Source: Saturnia japonica
Taxonomy: Eukaryota > Arthropoda > Insecta > Lepidoptera > Saturniidae
Length of the DNA: 64,000 nt
Assembly (NCBI GenBank): GCA_033032175.1
Contig: CM065318.1
Coordinates: 3,596,001-3,660,000, forward strand
Reading direction: 5' to 3'
Shown here: one piece after another, positions 1 through 11,154 of the stretch
How the letters are laid out: every line of letters begins with the position of its first letter
Position numbering within the stretch: position 1 is the first letter of the stretch
Notes under the pieces: generated by a model
Databases searched by the model: none
Seen by the model: only the letters and a program-made list of their open reading frames with translations
Told to the model about the DNA's origin: nothing
Program-made: the position numbers and the translations under genes

Positions 1-75
1 CCCCACGGTTTCGCCCGTGTTAATTTGGCAACGCCAACGCACCTGTGTAGTCTATCATAATTATTGTTCTTCTCG
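1..75. repeat. Edge of a dispersed repeat
   Basis: The window opens inside a GC-richer block reading 'ccccacggtttcgcccgtg'. A closely related block lies at 18443-18520 in the esterase intron, so this is a dispersed element cut by the window edge. Such blocks are common in lepidopteran genomes next to Helitron or RTE-derived repeats. The family is not named. Confidence 0.5.
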
Positions 76-579
76 CAAGTAAAAATTATTTGAACATTTT
101 ATTATCTCTTAAACTATGTGTCAAAATAACATACTATAATGAGCAAAACCTAACTTTATAAAATTTTCTTAATGTCGAAGAAACTTTTATTCGTAAGAAT
201 TAATAAGCCATGCCTAAAAATAATGTCCATAAATCACTTATTAATTTTAACAATTGTTTGTTACAAAATAGCATTTTGAGGCTTATGTATAGGAGATAGT
301 CATATGCTATCGCGAACTTTTTTTTAATATATTAAGGATCAGTATTTTTGTAGCAAATTGTATTTACGTATCATTAACCATTACGACAGCGCAAGCGGAT
401 AAAGCAGCTCGGAAGGGCTTCCACCTCCGACTTAACAAAAATCAATATTTAAGGATCGCTGAGAGTTGTAGCCTGTACAAAAAGATTTTTTTAGATTCCG
501 ACTGGGGTATTTCCAGATATTAGCGTGTTTAAACAAACAATCAAAATAACTCTTCCGCTTTATTATATTACCATAGATA

Positions 580-775
580 ATATAGAAATACACCGACTGA
601 TCTCCGAACACGACATACCAAAAGGAAATCATAGGTGGGTTTATCACTATTTATATGGTGGTCGCGATCCCTACCACCCCTCTATATTACTGCATAAACA
701 CTGACTGATCTCTAAACACGACAAACCAAAAGAAAATCATAGATGGATTTATCACTCTATGTGTATGGTATTGTA
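580..775. repeat. Two-copy tandem duplication (~105-bp period)
   Basis: The block at about 586-657 ('...actgatctccgaacacgac...') recurs at about 690-770 ('...actgatctctaaacacgac...') with a handful of substitutions. Each copy ends in 'tttatcact' followed by a 'tatggt' stretch. No open frame spans both copies, so this is best read as a local tandem duplication in non-coding DNA. Confidence 0.6.
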
Positions 776-839
776 AATCATCCCTTATTGTATCACTTTG
801 CAGATTAATTTTTCAAAAATGCGAAACTCAATTATTTAT

Positions 840-1290
840 TACTAAAAGCATAAATATAAATTTTTGTATCACTCAGTTGAGAAATAGTGGGTTCTTCATA
901 CAAAATTTCATCCCCTATTTGACCCCTTCATGTTTTATCTTTGCGCCATAAGGTATCCTATGCCCGTATCCAAGTATATCCCTATTCATCAAAATTGGTT
1001 TGATGGGTTCTTCGTACAAACCTTCCTCCCCTATTTCACCCATTAGTTTTATTTTCACCACATAAGGTAATCAAAGTCTTTTTCCAAAGTTCAACATATC
1101 TCTATACCAAAATTCATCAAAATTGGGTTCTTCATACGAACTTTCACCCCTTCCAATTGTATTTCCAAAAGTAGCATATGTTGTATCTCAACCAAAATTC
1201 ATCAAAATTGGTTCAGCGGTCTAAGCGTGAAAATGCAACAGACGGGACAGACAGAATTACTTTCGCATTTATAATATCAGTAAGTATGGA
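840..1290 (+). repeat. Retroposon 3' region with internal repeats
   Basis: Units starting 'gggttcttc' and ending 'aaaattcatcaaaattgg' recur about every 120 bp (near 890, 1005 and 1130). The block then ends in a tail with 'ggttcagcggtctaagcgtg' and 'cagacgggacagacagaatt'. This tail style is characteristic of lepidopteran non-LTR retroposon 3' ends. No coding part remains. Confidence 0.5.
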
Positions 1291-1474
1291 TTATTCATTT
1301 CATTATGCTGTCATTTACCAATTAAAATACTGACAGTAAATTATTACCCAACAGCAAAATAACGACAACAGTTTATAATAATACATTTTTGATATGAATT
1401 CTCTTTCCCTATATAACTGTAATAAATTATCTCTTTCGGTACCTTTCTATGTTTCTCTATAATAACTGATACTT

Positions 1475-1690
1475 TACTAAGGTAAAAATGACAAAAGATC
1501 GATTGTTGTGGTGTCCTTTTAATTTCTTATTTTAGAGATTTTTATATTGTTAATACAGTTCCGAAAGTGAATCGAAAAAAGATTGATTTTTAAGAGATCA
1601 ATCTTTTAGACATCAATTTTTTGTGAATCGATTCATAAGGTTCGATTCGAGTCCATCTTCTTCGAAATGAATTGCCATCCTTACCAGCGG
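1475..1690. repeat. Dispersed repeat shared with 41695-41880
   Basis: The segments 'aaaagatcgattgttgtgg' and 'ttttttgtgaatcgattcat' match, with changes, a block at 41695-41880 inside serpin intron 6. The spacing is about the same, so these are two copies of an unnamed non-coding repeat. Confidence 0.5.
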
Positions 1691-1984
1691 CGCGGCTATA
1701 TCCAACCGACAAATGTCCAGCCCATGCTGACCCCCTTTTAATATGATTTATGACATAGATCTGAATTCAACTTATATAAGAATTTGAAAATTGTTGAAAC
1801 TCTCCATTTTTAAACTTTCATTCGTGTTCGTTTTACAACCCTTAATATACAGATAACTAAAATTTCAGCCAATTCAACTGAAAGCTATTTTATAGCATTT
1901 TTATTGAACAAATGTTCGACGTGATTTTTTTAAATAGCTATAACTTTTTTAATTATGAAATTATTGAACTAAAACAAACGCTAA

Positions 1985-2150
1985 ATGTTAAGTGAGCCTT
2001 ACCACAATATATTAGTGAAAACCGGTTTCCATATCGGTTAAGCCGTTTCTGAGATTAGCACGCACAAACGCAAACAAAGTGACAAACAGACAAAAATTCT
2101 AACAATAATTTTTTTGGGTTCTGCTGCGTTGATAAAGGCCCCCAATAATA
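1985..2150 (+). repeat. Retroposon 3' tail
   Basis: The block contains 'tcggttaagccgtttctgag', then 'acaaacagacaaaaattct' and 'tttttttgggttctg'. This is a familiar 3'-end arrangement of lepidopteran LINE or SINE copies. There is no coding remnant upstream. Confidence 0.45.
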
Positions 2151-2672
2151 GTTTTTCTCATATATCTTCTATGTACAGACATCGATCAGTTACGTTCTTA
2201 TTATATGTATAGATATAGATTATAATATAAAGCTGAAGAGTTTGTTTGTTTGGTTGAACGCGCTAATTTTAGGAAGTACTGGTTGGAATGGAAACATTAT
2301 TTTAGTGTTCGATAGCCCATTTATCGAGGAAGGCCACAGGTTATATAAAATTACGCTACGACCAATAGGAGCGGCGCATCAATGAAAAATGTTGTAAAAA
2401 CTGGCAAAATTTATTCCTTTTCAAAGTTTCGCAACAATGACGTGTGATGAAACTGATTTTCTTAAAAATAAATCCGCTATAGCATATGTCTATCTTTTAA
2501 GGTTGACGCAATATAACCTTTTATATGGTAATAAAATTTGTTCTAAAATAATGCATTACTTGCGAAGGTGTTTTTATAAACATGGTACTAATCATTATTG
2601 AAATAAATATGTTATTCATCACAAGTATTTATTTTGGACAAAATTGCCCTTCACATCATTTAATTTGAATGA

Positions 2673-4434
2673 ATCATCATCATCATCATCATTATTTCAG
2701 CCGCAGGAAGTCCACTGCTGAACATAGGCCTCCCCCATAGATCTCCAGAGCGACCGATCTTGTGCGGCCTGCACCCAACGGCTCCCAGCGACCTTTATTA
2801 TGTCGCCTTTCCATCTAGTGGGGGGGCCGTCCTACGCTGCGCTTTCCGGTGCGTGGTCTCCACTCGAGAACCTTTCTGCCCCAACGGCCGTCAGTTCTCC
2901 GAACTATGTGCCCCGCCCACTGCCACTTCAACTTGCTAATCCTTTTGGCTATGTCGGTTACCTTAGTTTGTCTACAGATCTCCTCATTTCTGATTCGATC
3001 TCGTAGAGAAACACCAAGCATTGCCCTCTCCATAGCTCGCTGAGCGACCTTGAGCTTTCTTATGAGGCCCACAGTAAGAGACCACGTCTCTGTGCCGTAT
3101 GTCATCACTGGCAACACACACTGGTCAAAGACTTTCGTCTTGAGGCACTGAGGTATTTTGGACGAGAAGACGTCGCGCAGTTTCACGAATGCTGCCCAGC
3201 CGAGTTGGATTCGTCTACTGACCTCTTTTTCAAAGTTGGACCTACCTAACTGGACTGTTTGTCCCAGGTAGACATATTCTTCAACAACTTCTAGACAAGA
3301 GTTCCCAACTGATACTGGGGTGGGCACCACATGGACATTCGACATGATTTTCGTCTTGTCCATGTTCATTTTAAGGCCCACCTGTTGAGAAACTTTGTCG
3401 AGGCCATCGAGCATTGTGCCAAAATCTTCCAGCGATTCTGCCATGACTACGATGTCGTCAGCAAATCGAAGGTGAGTAATGTATTCGCCATTGAAATTGA
3501 TGCCGAGTCCTTGCCATTCAAGGAGCTTGAAGGCGTCCTCTAGAGCGGCGGTAAACAGTTTCGGAGATATTACGTCTCCCTGTCTAACGCCTCTTCTCAA
3601 AGGAATTGCCTTCGTGCACTGCTCCTGTACTCGGACCGACATGGTGACGTTGTTGCACAAGCACTTCAACACTTCGATATATCGATAGTCAATACGGCAC
3701 CGCTGGAGAGACTGCAACACTGCCCAGCTTTCGACCGAATCAAAGGCTTTTTCGTAGTCCACGAACGCTAAGCATAAAGGCATATTATACTCCTCAGTCT
3801 TCTGTATAATCTGCCGCAGCGTATAGATGTGGTCTACGGTGCTAAAGCCTTTTCGGAAACCGGCTTGTTCGGGAGGCTGGAAGTCATCAAACTTGTGCTC
3901 GAGACGATTCGTGATGACCCTCGAAAACAGCTTATAAACATGACTCAGCAACGAGATGGGCCGATATTTCTTCAATAAGGTTTTATCACCTTTCTTGAAG
4001 AACAGGACCACCACGCTGCAGCCCCACGTTTCCGGCGTTTTACCCTCGAGTATAACGGAATTAAAGAGCTTCTGCAGGACCTTAAGTACCGGTGTTCCAC
4101 CCGCTTTAAGAAGCTCTGATGTAATTCCGTCATCACCCGGCGTCTTGTTGTTCTTAAGCTGCTTAAGGGCCATCCTAATCTCGTACAGGGTGATGTCGGG
4201 GATATCTTCGGTATAGTGTCGGGTCAGCCCGGCTCTCGGATCTTTAGCCGGGCTGGTAACAGGCTTAGTTGACGAGGTATATAACTGCCCATAGAACTAT
4301 TCGATCTCCCTTAATACCTCTGGCTTGGTGGACGCTACGCTGCCATCATCCATTTTCAGCTTCGTCAACTGGCTCTGCCCAATAGATGCATTCCTTGCGA
4401 ACACTTTGGAGATGAATGAATATATATATGGTAT
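2673..4434 (-). mobile_element. 5'-truncated RTE-type LINE insertion
   Basis: A non-LTR retrotransposon copy in minus orientation. Its 3' end (low coordinates) is a (TGA)n microsatellite at about 2674-2695, as is usual for RTE-clade elements. Its 5' end is lost inside the region between endonuclease and reverse transcriptase. Imperfect 10-bp direct repeats flank it (atttgaatga at 2663-2672, atttcaatga at 4435-4444) and look like target-site duplications. It sits inside the Helitron-like repeat and is therefore the younger element. Confidence 0.75.
2697..4411 (-). pseudogene. RTE-type LINE reverse transcriptase, nearly open
   Basis: A 452-codon open frame (2815-4173) covers most of a LINE reverse transcriptase, the enzyme that copies the element RNA at the nicked target. 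Visible motifs are the 'YRPISLLSHVYKLFSRV' block, 'PEQAGFRKGFSTVDHI', 'AFVDYEKAFDSV', 'RGVRQGDVISP' and the catalytic FADD (bases 3454-3465). Coding similarity continues upstream to about 4411 across a single stop (near 4292). It also continues downstream to a natural stop at 2697-2699 if one extra C in a seven-C run (plus-strand G7 near 2819-2825) is discounted. The copy lacks its endonuclease domain. With only one stop and one frameshift it is fairly young, and it is more GC-rich than the LINE at 26.7 kb. Confidence 0.85.
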
Positions 4435-4614
4435 ATTTCAATGAATATCTTAGGAGATATCAGTTTTAAAATAACTCCGCAGCAAAATAATAATCAAGTA
4501 CCGCGCGTGCATTTTAGCGGAATGATGTGGCAGGCGGGCGGCACTTATAAATTGTATTGTAGATGCCTAAGACATTGGCAATTAAACCCTAAAACGCGTA
4601 TTTGACACAGTTGA

Positions 4615-5100
4615 TATTAACGAAATTGCTTACATAGCCAAAAGCCATATAAAAAAATTTATGTCAAATAATAAAAAAAATCGATACAGAATACGTATAC
4701 ACCTAAATTGAGAAAGGCGGATTAAGAGTAAGATATTAAAAAAAAATTATGCTGAATTAATTTTAAATTAAATAATTTGTTTTTCCAACGGATCCCTTAT
4801 TTAAATGCGTTACAAGTTTAGCTCCGTTAAGATCTTTTAAAATTATAAAATATAATAATATACTTAGTTAAATCATTGATGTTTGTAAAACAATTGTGAT
4901 GAAATCGATCAAAGGGTAAAAACTGTTATAATATTATAAACGTTGGAAACTTAGGAATCGTAACATCAAAATAATATAGATAAGAAGTTTAATTCGAAAG
5001 TTGTTTTGATCTAGTCAGTCAGTTTTTATTTTATTTAGACATCAATACCATCGTCTGATGAAAACTTTCTTACATATATATACTTACACAAATTAATAAA
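4615..5100. other. Gap, nothing recognised
   Basis: AT-rich sequence with several poly-A runs. I see no coding frame, RNA gene or named repeat here. Confidence 0.5.
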
Positions 5101-5104
5101 CACA

Positions 5105-5619
5105 TATTACCTTATCCAAATTTTCTTTGCTACTTTCGCCTAAAATGATAAATCGGTTATTTCCTCTTTCTGCAACAAAAAACGTTTGTTATTAATTGTT
5201 GAGTTGAACCTGAAACTAATAGTTGAACAGAAGAAAAATTAAAATGGGAAACGTTAGTAAGTAACTGAAACGATTAATGAGATGCGATGAATCGAATAGG
5301 TTGTGGTCGTTTCACACCTCATCTGCAACATAGTTTTTATTTATTTATTATTATTATTATTTGTTTATTACAATTTGCTGAACATTTTTAACACCTATTC
5401 CTTATAGATTAATAACTTTCGGGTCTACGGGCTCAACCGCATCTCTTTAATCGTTTCAGTTACCTACTAACATTTCGCTTTTTGATTTTTCTTCTTTTCA
5501 ACTATTTGTTTCAGGTTCAACTCAACAATTAATAACAAATGTTCTTTGTTGCAGAAAGACGAAATAACCGTTTTATCATTTCACGCGGAAGTAGCAAAGA
5601 AAATTTGGATAAAGTATTA
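5105..5619. repeat. Long inverted repeat (two ~180-bp arms)
   Basis: The left arm (about 5105-5286) reads as the reverse complement of the right arm (about 5438-5619), with roughly 16 mismatches in 178 positions and no gaps in my hand alignment. The 151-bp spacer includes a TTA-rich microsatellite. Landmarks are 'ttgttgagttgaacctgaaa' in the left arm and its complement in the right. A transcript through it would fold into a long hairpin. It could be a foldback or MITE-type transposon, an inverted duplication, or a hairpin-RNA locus. No clear target duplication is seen. It lies about 300 bp beyond the 3' end of the MATH/BTB gene. Confidence 0.85.
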
Positions 5620-5916
5620 CGATGGATTTCCGTAAAATAACGCCTACATCAATCAAATACACATGAAATATAATCTTTCATTTATTGTAATTCACTGAAC
5701 AAATTATGCTTGCATGCTTAATGAAATTTTGATCACGTCTTTGAATTTGCACGGCATCACGGTGCATCGTGTCGGTCGCAAGTTGAATCTGTCACTAGAT
5801 TGATGATAGAATGATCATAGCGAAAATTAAAAAAAAAAGTTACTTTTATTAGAATTTAAATAGAAACTTAATATGAAAAAAAAAGTAATAAAAGGTTTTG
5901 CCATTTATTTTTTATT

Positions 5917-6813
5917 TTATTCGGTACATGTTTCACCAGTACATGTTTCACTTTCTTTTCCACTGAAAAGATGTTTTTTTATTTGTTCAACTTTGATATA
6001 GCCGTTTTGCACACATTCTAAAATCCCTACCGCCAGTTTGTTGCTCTTATGAGTTATGGCAAATTCTAAGAGGTCACCTACATTCTCAGCTTTCATGTTT
6101 TGAATCAAATTTTTAACACAGATCATTTCCATAGCTGGTATATCGTACAGCAAAGCGATTATCAAAATTTGTTTAGAAACCGTCGAAAGTAACGTACCTT
6201 TGTAAATATATTGTCTTGACTCTTGTAAAGTAGCTTTCGACATCCCTTCCAAGTGCATACATCCATTTATTGTCTCTTTCCAGCCGCTCTCTATCATGGT
6301 TTTAAACACTGGACTGGTAGCGGCTAACATACATTTATGAACTTTGACAGAACCGTCATCACCGTGGAGCTCAAAGTCTGTTAATTCATTATCATGAAGA
6401 ATATTCATTTTATTAACATAACTACTCTGTATCTCTGCTGTGAAGCAAACATCAAATTTAAATATTGACACATATTTATTTGTTATCAAGTTCCATTTAG
6501 AATCAGCCTTTATGCGCATGTCCTTGATATTAAGTGCTGTACTGGAAATTTTTATATAAATAGAAGTGTCATTTGTTACATTGTCAAACCTTCCTAAAAT
6601 CCATACCTGGCGATTGTCAGTTAAATAGTATTGCGAGCTCACCCTTCTGTTGTTATATTGTGAATTGGGGATTATTATCGCTCTGATTTGAAATGCAATG
6701 ATGTTGTCCATTACATATTGATGACTTAAAATTTCTCGAACTACACCTTCATTTGGAAGATGAACGACCATTTGCATTTTATAACTTTCTTTTATTAAGT
6801 TTTCAACGTCCAT
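5917..6813 (-). CDS. MATH/BTB (TDPOZ/speckle-type POZ-like) protein
   Basis: A 298-residue, single-exon open frame. The N-terminal 130 or so residues look like a divergent MATH/TRAF-type domain (weak match, with the 'SIYIKISS' and 'KWNLI' strands). Residues about 138-245 are a BTB/POZ domain with the characteristic 'LTDFELHGDDGSVKVHKCML' start, 'AATSPVFKTMIESGWKE' and a conserved 'LLYDIPAMEMICV' helix. The C-terminal part is a short BACK-like tail. Family members act as dimeric substrate adaptors for Cullin-3 ubiquitin ligases; that role is inferred from the family. The lack of introns suggests a retrocopy or a member of an expanded insect TDPOZ set. A polyA signal (complement of tttatt at 5904-5909) lies just after the stop. 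A shorter paralogue is at 48179-48772. Normal start context; no frame damage. Confidence 0.85.
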   Translation of the reverse strand: MDVENLIKESYKMQMVVHLPNEGVVREILSHQYVMDNIIAFQIRAIIIPNSQYNNRRVSSQYYLTDNRQVWILGRFDNVTNDTSIYIKISSTALNIKDMRIKADSKWNLITNKYVSIFKFDVCFTAEIQSSYVNKMNILHDNELTDFELHGDDGSVKVHKCMLAATSPVFKTMIESGWKETINGCMHLEGMSKATLQESRQYIYKGTLLSTVSKQILIIALLYDIPAMEMICVKNLIQNMKAENVGDLLEFAITHKSNKLAVGILECVQNGYIKVEQIKKHLFSGKESETCTGETCTE

Positions 6814-6839
6814 TCTATAAAATAAGAAAATAATATTAT

Positions 6840-7420
6840 TTTAATTGTCCAACCGTTTTAACAATTAATGTAATGTTTTTGGATAATGTTAAACGGAAAT
6901 GGCATACAATTAAAAATAGATTTTTCCACCGTAAACTCTAGAAAGTTTTACGTAAAAATTAAGTCTCGATAAGTGTCAAAACTTCTAACTGTAATTGATA
7001 TAAAACCAAATTAAGCAGCGCTCATATTTGAAATTACCCTCACATACAGTAATAATTATACGGGCACAGATGACATACGAATTACGAAGCATTATACGTA
7101 ATATTATATTAAATTATTGTTATTATTATTGCATTATTGATGGCATTATATGGTTTTGTGTGACTATGTATTAGTGCTAAGATTATTATTTTATAAATAA
7201 ATAAACAAAAAAAAAGTGCTTAATCAAATTAGAGAGCATAGATAGAAAGCATAATTTAAAAAAACATGCGTGCCGTTCATACGCGGTAAAAGTGAAACCT
7301 TCAGTAAAACATAAAATATCTCATTTAAAAATAGTAAAACACCGCAACTCGACCTAGCGTCTACTCGTACTGTACATACAATAGTACGTACAAGTTAGGT
7401 CGTCACACCGCTAGCATACT
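6840..7420. other. Gap upstream of the MATH/BTB gene
   Basis: Low-complexity AT-rich DNA. No TATA box at a convincing distance and no coding frame is recognised; it presumably includes the MATH/BTB promoter. Confidence 0.4.
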
Positions 7421-7423
7421 GTA

Positions 7424-7560
7424 CTAGCTGTGCCCGCGACTTCATCCGCGTGGTATATTAAGTGCATGAAAAACAGCAACTTAATAAAAATCTCACCCTA
7501 TCTCAATCTCACCTTATGGTATTTGACCAGTATAAGCTTTGAGAACACCCAACTAAAATT
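7424..7560 (-). mobile_element. Helitron 3' end
   Basis: Read on the minus strand, the block ends in 'gatgaagtcgcgggcacag' followed by CTAG (complement at 7424-7427), the terminal form of lepidopteran Helitrons. The adjoining sequence, including 'accataaggtgagattgag', matches 17217-17338 in opposite orientation. The 5' end was not located, so the full length is unknown. Confidence 0.6.
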
Positions 7561-7780
7561 AAAGTACCTAAATGTTACATATCCGATAATATTATAATAT
7601 AATATTTGTATAATTACACAAAACACATAAAAGCATACAAAAATGTAAGTTTTGCAATCCTTTACGAAAATATATGTTTATTTAATAACTTTCAGTTTAT
7701 AAACCATTAATATCCAGTGAATAATAAAGTTATATAGTATTATCTAAAAACCTTTATCAGTATTAATAAAAGCCCAGTCC

Positions 7781-8418
7781 TAGGGTTGCCAGCTTTTTTT
7801 ATTTAAATTAAAGTACATTGGTTAATATAGGTAAAAAAATAGTACATACAGTCAAAATAAAGTACAATTTTTTTTCTTTATTATTATCATTAAAAACATA
7901 TTTTTTTATTGCTTTTAGCATGTTTTATCAAATTATTTATCACTCCTAAACAATTGCACAACATCTTTACAATCTTCAAGTTCTTTTTTATCAAATTCAG
8001 AGAGGTTTTTATCAGTCTCACTATCAAAATTATGTTTTGTAGGTGTACATAGAGTACTTTGTACAATGAAGTTAGTTGTCCTTGTCCATAATTTACTATA
8101 ACATAAATCTACAAAACTGATAAATCGTATTCATATTGCACTCAAACCGCTTCACGCGAAACAATCAATCGAGAAGTTTTGACTAGGAGATTGATAATAT
8201 TGAGATTTGGGGTGGAGTTACGTGCAAAAACGAGCGTTCAAGTGGTGCTGGCGACCTGTAGATTCGGCATCAATCGATTACATTCACTTTTACTCAAAAA
8301 GCTTACGACCAAACTTTTTTGAATCCCAGAGAAATCAAATTATGCGAAATAAAGTATAGAGTACACTTACTAGAAATAATGTACAATACTTTATTATAAA
8401 GTACGGGTGGCAACCCTA
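7781..8418. mobile_element. TIR element (hAT-like?), non-autonomous
   Basis: The ends are inverted: 'tagggttgcca' at 7781-7791 and its complement 'tggcaaccct' closing at 8418. A second inverted block involving 'aaagtacatt' and 'aatgtacaat...aaagta' lies just inside. On the minus strand about 55 codons at 7938-8100 are open and end in a stop. They could be the C-terminus of a lost transposase, but I do not recognise them. No target duplication is visible, so class assignment is tentative. Confidence 0.5.
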
Positions 8419-8560
8419 GCTGTACCCGACTAATGGCAATATGCTCACCTCCTATTTATTACATGGGACCTAGAAAAACATACACGGCGAACTGAGGGTG
8501 TACATTAGTACACCTCTGTCTACCCCTACAGGGATACAGGCGTGATGGTATGTATTTGCA
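8419..8560 (+). mobile_element. SINE fragment (lacks tRNA head)
   Basis: The block runs 'cccgactaatggcaatatgc', 'ttacatgggacctag', 'acacggcgaactgagggtg', 'acattagtacacct' and 'gggatacaggcgtgatggta'. It is the body and tail of the SINE family seen complete at 26404-26647 and 31792-32040. The tRNA-related head is missing here. Confidence 0.7.
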
Positions 8561-8569
8561 TTTCATTCT

Positions 8570-9060
8570 CTCGCAGGTTAAAATCCTTTGTCTCTTTTAC
8601 GTTTGAAAGCATGCTGGAACATGAGGCATTCTGGGTCATCTTTCAAGCGTAGCACAACCTCTGATCTCAGTTAGGACCGCTTTACATAGCTATAATAAAA
8701 ATGCAAAATGGTTATTCGAAATCTAGTAAACAAAGTTTATTTTTGCTATTTTCTTCTTAAATAAAAAAAGAATATATTTGGATACTTATGCACGCTTGTA
8801 AGTAGTTATACTTTTTAGCGTAACAAAATAAAAAAAATTAAAAAAACATTAATCCACTGTAATAACAAGGTGATGAAGTTTGCCATGGATAACAAATACA
8901 TTTTTACACAATAACAAAAAAGTAACAAGGTAAACTATTAAAATAGAAACAAAAAACACGACTAAAAATACATTATTTTATTTTTGCTCTTTAATTGATT
9001 CATACTCAAATATTATATATTTTATTTTAATTTACAATTACTACTATGTTACTCTCACAA
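8570..9060. other. Gap, nothing recognised
   Basis: AT-rich, with several poly-A/T runs; no coding frame or repeat family recognised. Confidence 0.45.
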
Positions 9061-9065
9061 TTAAG

Positions 9066-9200
9066 ACGAATCTAACAACACCTCGTACGCTAAAATCCAT
9101 CAAGCCGTTTAGGCTACAGAGGGTGCCAAAGAAATATACATACATACATACGCTCGAAAAACATAGCCGTTCTTTTTCGCGGTCGGGTAAGAGTCGTTAA
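9066..9200 (+). repeat. Retroposon 3' tail
   Basis: 'ccatcaagccgtttaggcta' is followed by a short tandem 'atacatacatacata' run and 'ctcgaaaaacatagccgttc'. This order is typical of lepidopteran LINE 3' ends. No coding sequence is attached. Confidence 0.45.
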
Positions 9201-9204
9201 AATT

Positions 9205-11150
9205 AAGTCACATTATTATCATTGATGGCTAACTTCATAATGTCGCACTTCTGTCAAAATAGCGCGTGCAACTCTCAATTTTACCCTCTTCTAAATACGC
9301 CAAAAGAAGTACAACATAAAAATCTTTCACGTGTAGTGTAGGTATTTTACAAAGTCAGGGGAAAATAAAATCAGTTTGGCATCATATCACGTGAGTATTA
9401 CTAAGCGTTAACACGGAGAGGCATATTATGTTGACTAAAGAGCCGAGTTTTAAACGATATATACGCTACCGCAGCCGCTACGTCAAGCCTGCAACACGTT
9501 GGAATGACTTGGGTAATTGGAATTTAATCGTTACTCGTGTCACATGCAAATTTGCTTAAACAAATGATTTCGTTTAATTGAAAACCGATCCCAATAATAA
9601 CTCGATTAGCTTTTAGCATAAAATTTTTTTTTCAAAATTCGTACATCTTTTATTTAATAAAAAATGCAATAAATTATATAGAGTATATAAGTTCAAAATA
9701 AAATTTTGCGCCAAGGATTTTATCAGTGTTTTAGAAAAAGAAAATAGGTTATTCTGAATACAAAATTTCATCCAATCTTTAGAGCCGTTTTCTTGAAACC
9801 GGTTAGTGATTGACAATTACATTTACTTGATTACTTACAAGAATTGCTTAAATAATTAGATTAGATTATAATTAGATTAAAAACTTAACTCGTTTTACTT
9901 TCTGGTTGTAATATCGGCAGCGAACACAGGGGTTACATTATATTTGAAGAAACTTCACGACATTATCTTATTCTTCATAAAGTAATACCAGATTGATATA
10001 AGCATTTACACTTTCAAAGTTTGATCGTTAAAATCAAGGTACATGTATTATAATGCTTTTAATATGGCTTTTGATAATATGATATTACTGAATTCAGTAT
10101 TCGACCCGACGCACCGCCTCTTAGTTAACGCTTTTCTGAATCATGCTATTGTGGTCGTGGCTTCAATTCTTGCAAGACCTGACTTAACTTGAAGTTTATT
10201 TAACTAACTACAAATTACATTGTACAGTTTATATTCTAACAATGGCCCCCAAACTAGTCAAGCCTGTGTTTTGGGGACCTTTCTTAACAGTTACCATCTT
10301 ATACTATATACAATACAGTCACATACTAAACCATATTACATGCACGTAATTACATAATAAACAAACAAAATACACGTAAACATAAATCACATTGTATACA
10401 TATACAAAAAACATACTATTATAAATAAAACAATATAAAAGCAACAGCCAAAACCATCATGGAAAATAATTTATTAGTTTAGTACCTAATCAGAGAAAAT
10501 GTAAAACTATTTTTCAATTGCAAGTACATCCTCAGTTATATTGTACGTCAGGGTACTTAGCCAGCAAATAAGTTTCCTTCTTGCTGCGTAAAACAAACAG
10601 TCCTTAATTGGACACAGCCTTTGTACCCTATAAAAAATATGAACGGGCAAAACCTTTGCATAAAGGCTGTACCCACCAAGAGAACTCTCACACGGAATAC
10701 ACAAAGTTGTGACATTTCGCTGTTTATGGTACCTTCCTATGTTCTGTTCTTGGCCAACTGCTCGCTTTTACGCCTTTTATAAGTTCATTTTCTAACAACA
10801 TACTTTTATATACATCATGACTGGAAATACAATGTACTTGCGGACTTATGTATTTATGAGAAATTAACAATTTCAATGCGGGACGACGTTGAATAAAAGC
10901 GGGAGTTAGTAAAATTTCAAACATACAAAAGGATGACATTTTTAGAAACAGTTCAATTAAATGCACCGTTTAATAAATTTTAAAATCGAGACAGAATGCC
11001 ACAAATTGGAGTGCTGGAAGGTTTTGGAATACCACAGCTCTAGAAACAGAACATTTCGCTTAAGAAGCTTAATCAGTAAGCGACACTAAACAATCATGGT
11101 CATCGCATTCTCTAAGTAAAGAGGTTCGAACACAATAGTGGGATTTAGTG
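9205..11150. other. Gap, no recognised gene
   Basis: Two kilobases of AT-rich DNA. Short open frames near 9613-9816, 10507-10704 and 10724-10966 have no recognisable domain and are not called genes. A 'tacccaccaagagaactctc' segment near 10670 looks like old repeat but was not assigned. Confidence 0.4.
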
Positions 11151-11154
11151 TTAT

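Larger units (their letters stand above)
2213..4610 (+). mobile_element. Helitron-like repeat split by a LINE
   Basis: The left part (2213-2672) starts with a degenerate 'tctatactaatataataaag'-type 5' end and the 'gtttgtttgtttggttgaac' block typical of non-autonomous lepidopteran Helitrons. The right part (4435-4610) continues the same repeat. Joined, the two halves are collinear with 52335-52864, which shows the uninterrupted order. The 1.76 kb between them is a later LINE insertion. The element has no coding sequence and its 3' CTAG end is not clear in this copy. Confidence 0.6.

Noticed and set aside
2676..2695. Simple ATC microsatellite as an independent repeat
   Set aside because: It is the 3' tail of the minus-strand LINE, as expected for RTE-type elements.
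3956..4216. Plus-strand frames over the first LINE
   Set aside because: They are antisense shadows of the minus-strand reverse transcriptase frame.
9613..10966. Small genes at short open frames
   Set aside because: Lengths of 65-80 codons in AT-rich DNA are expected by chance and none shows a domain, splice context or promoter.
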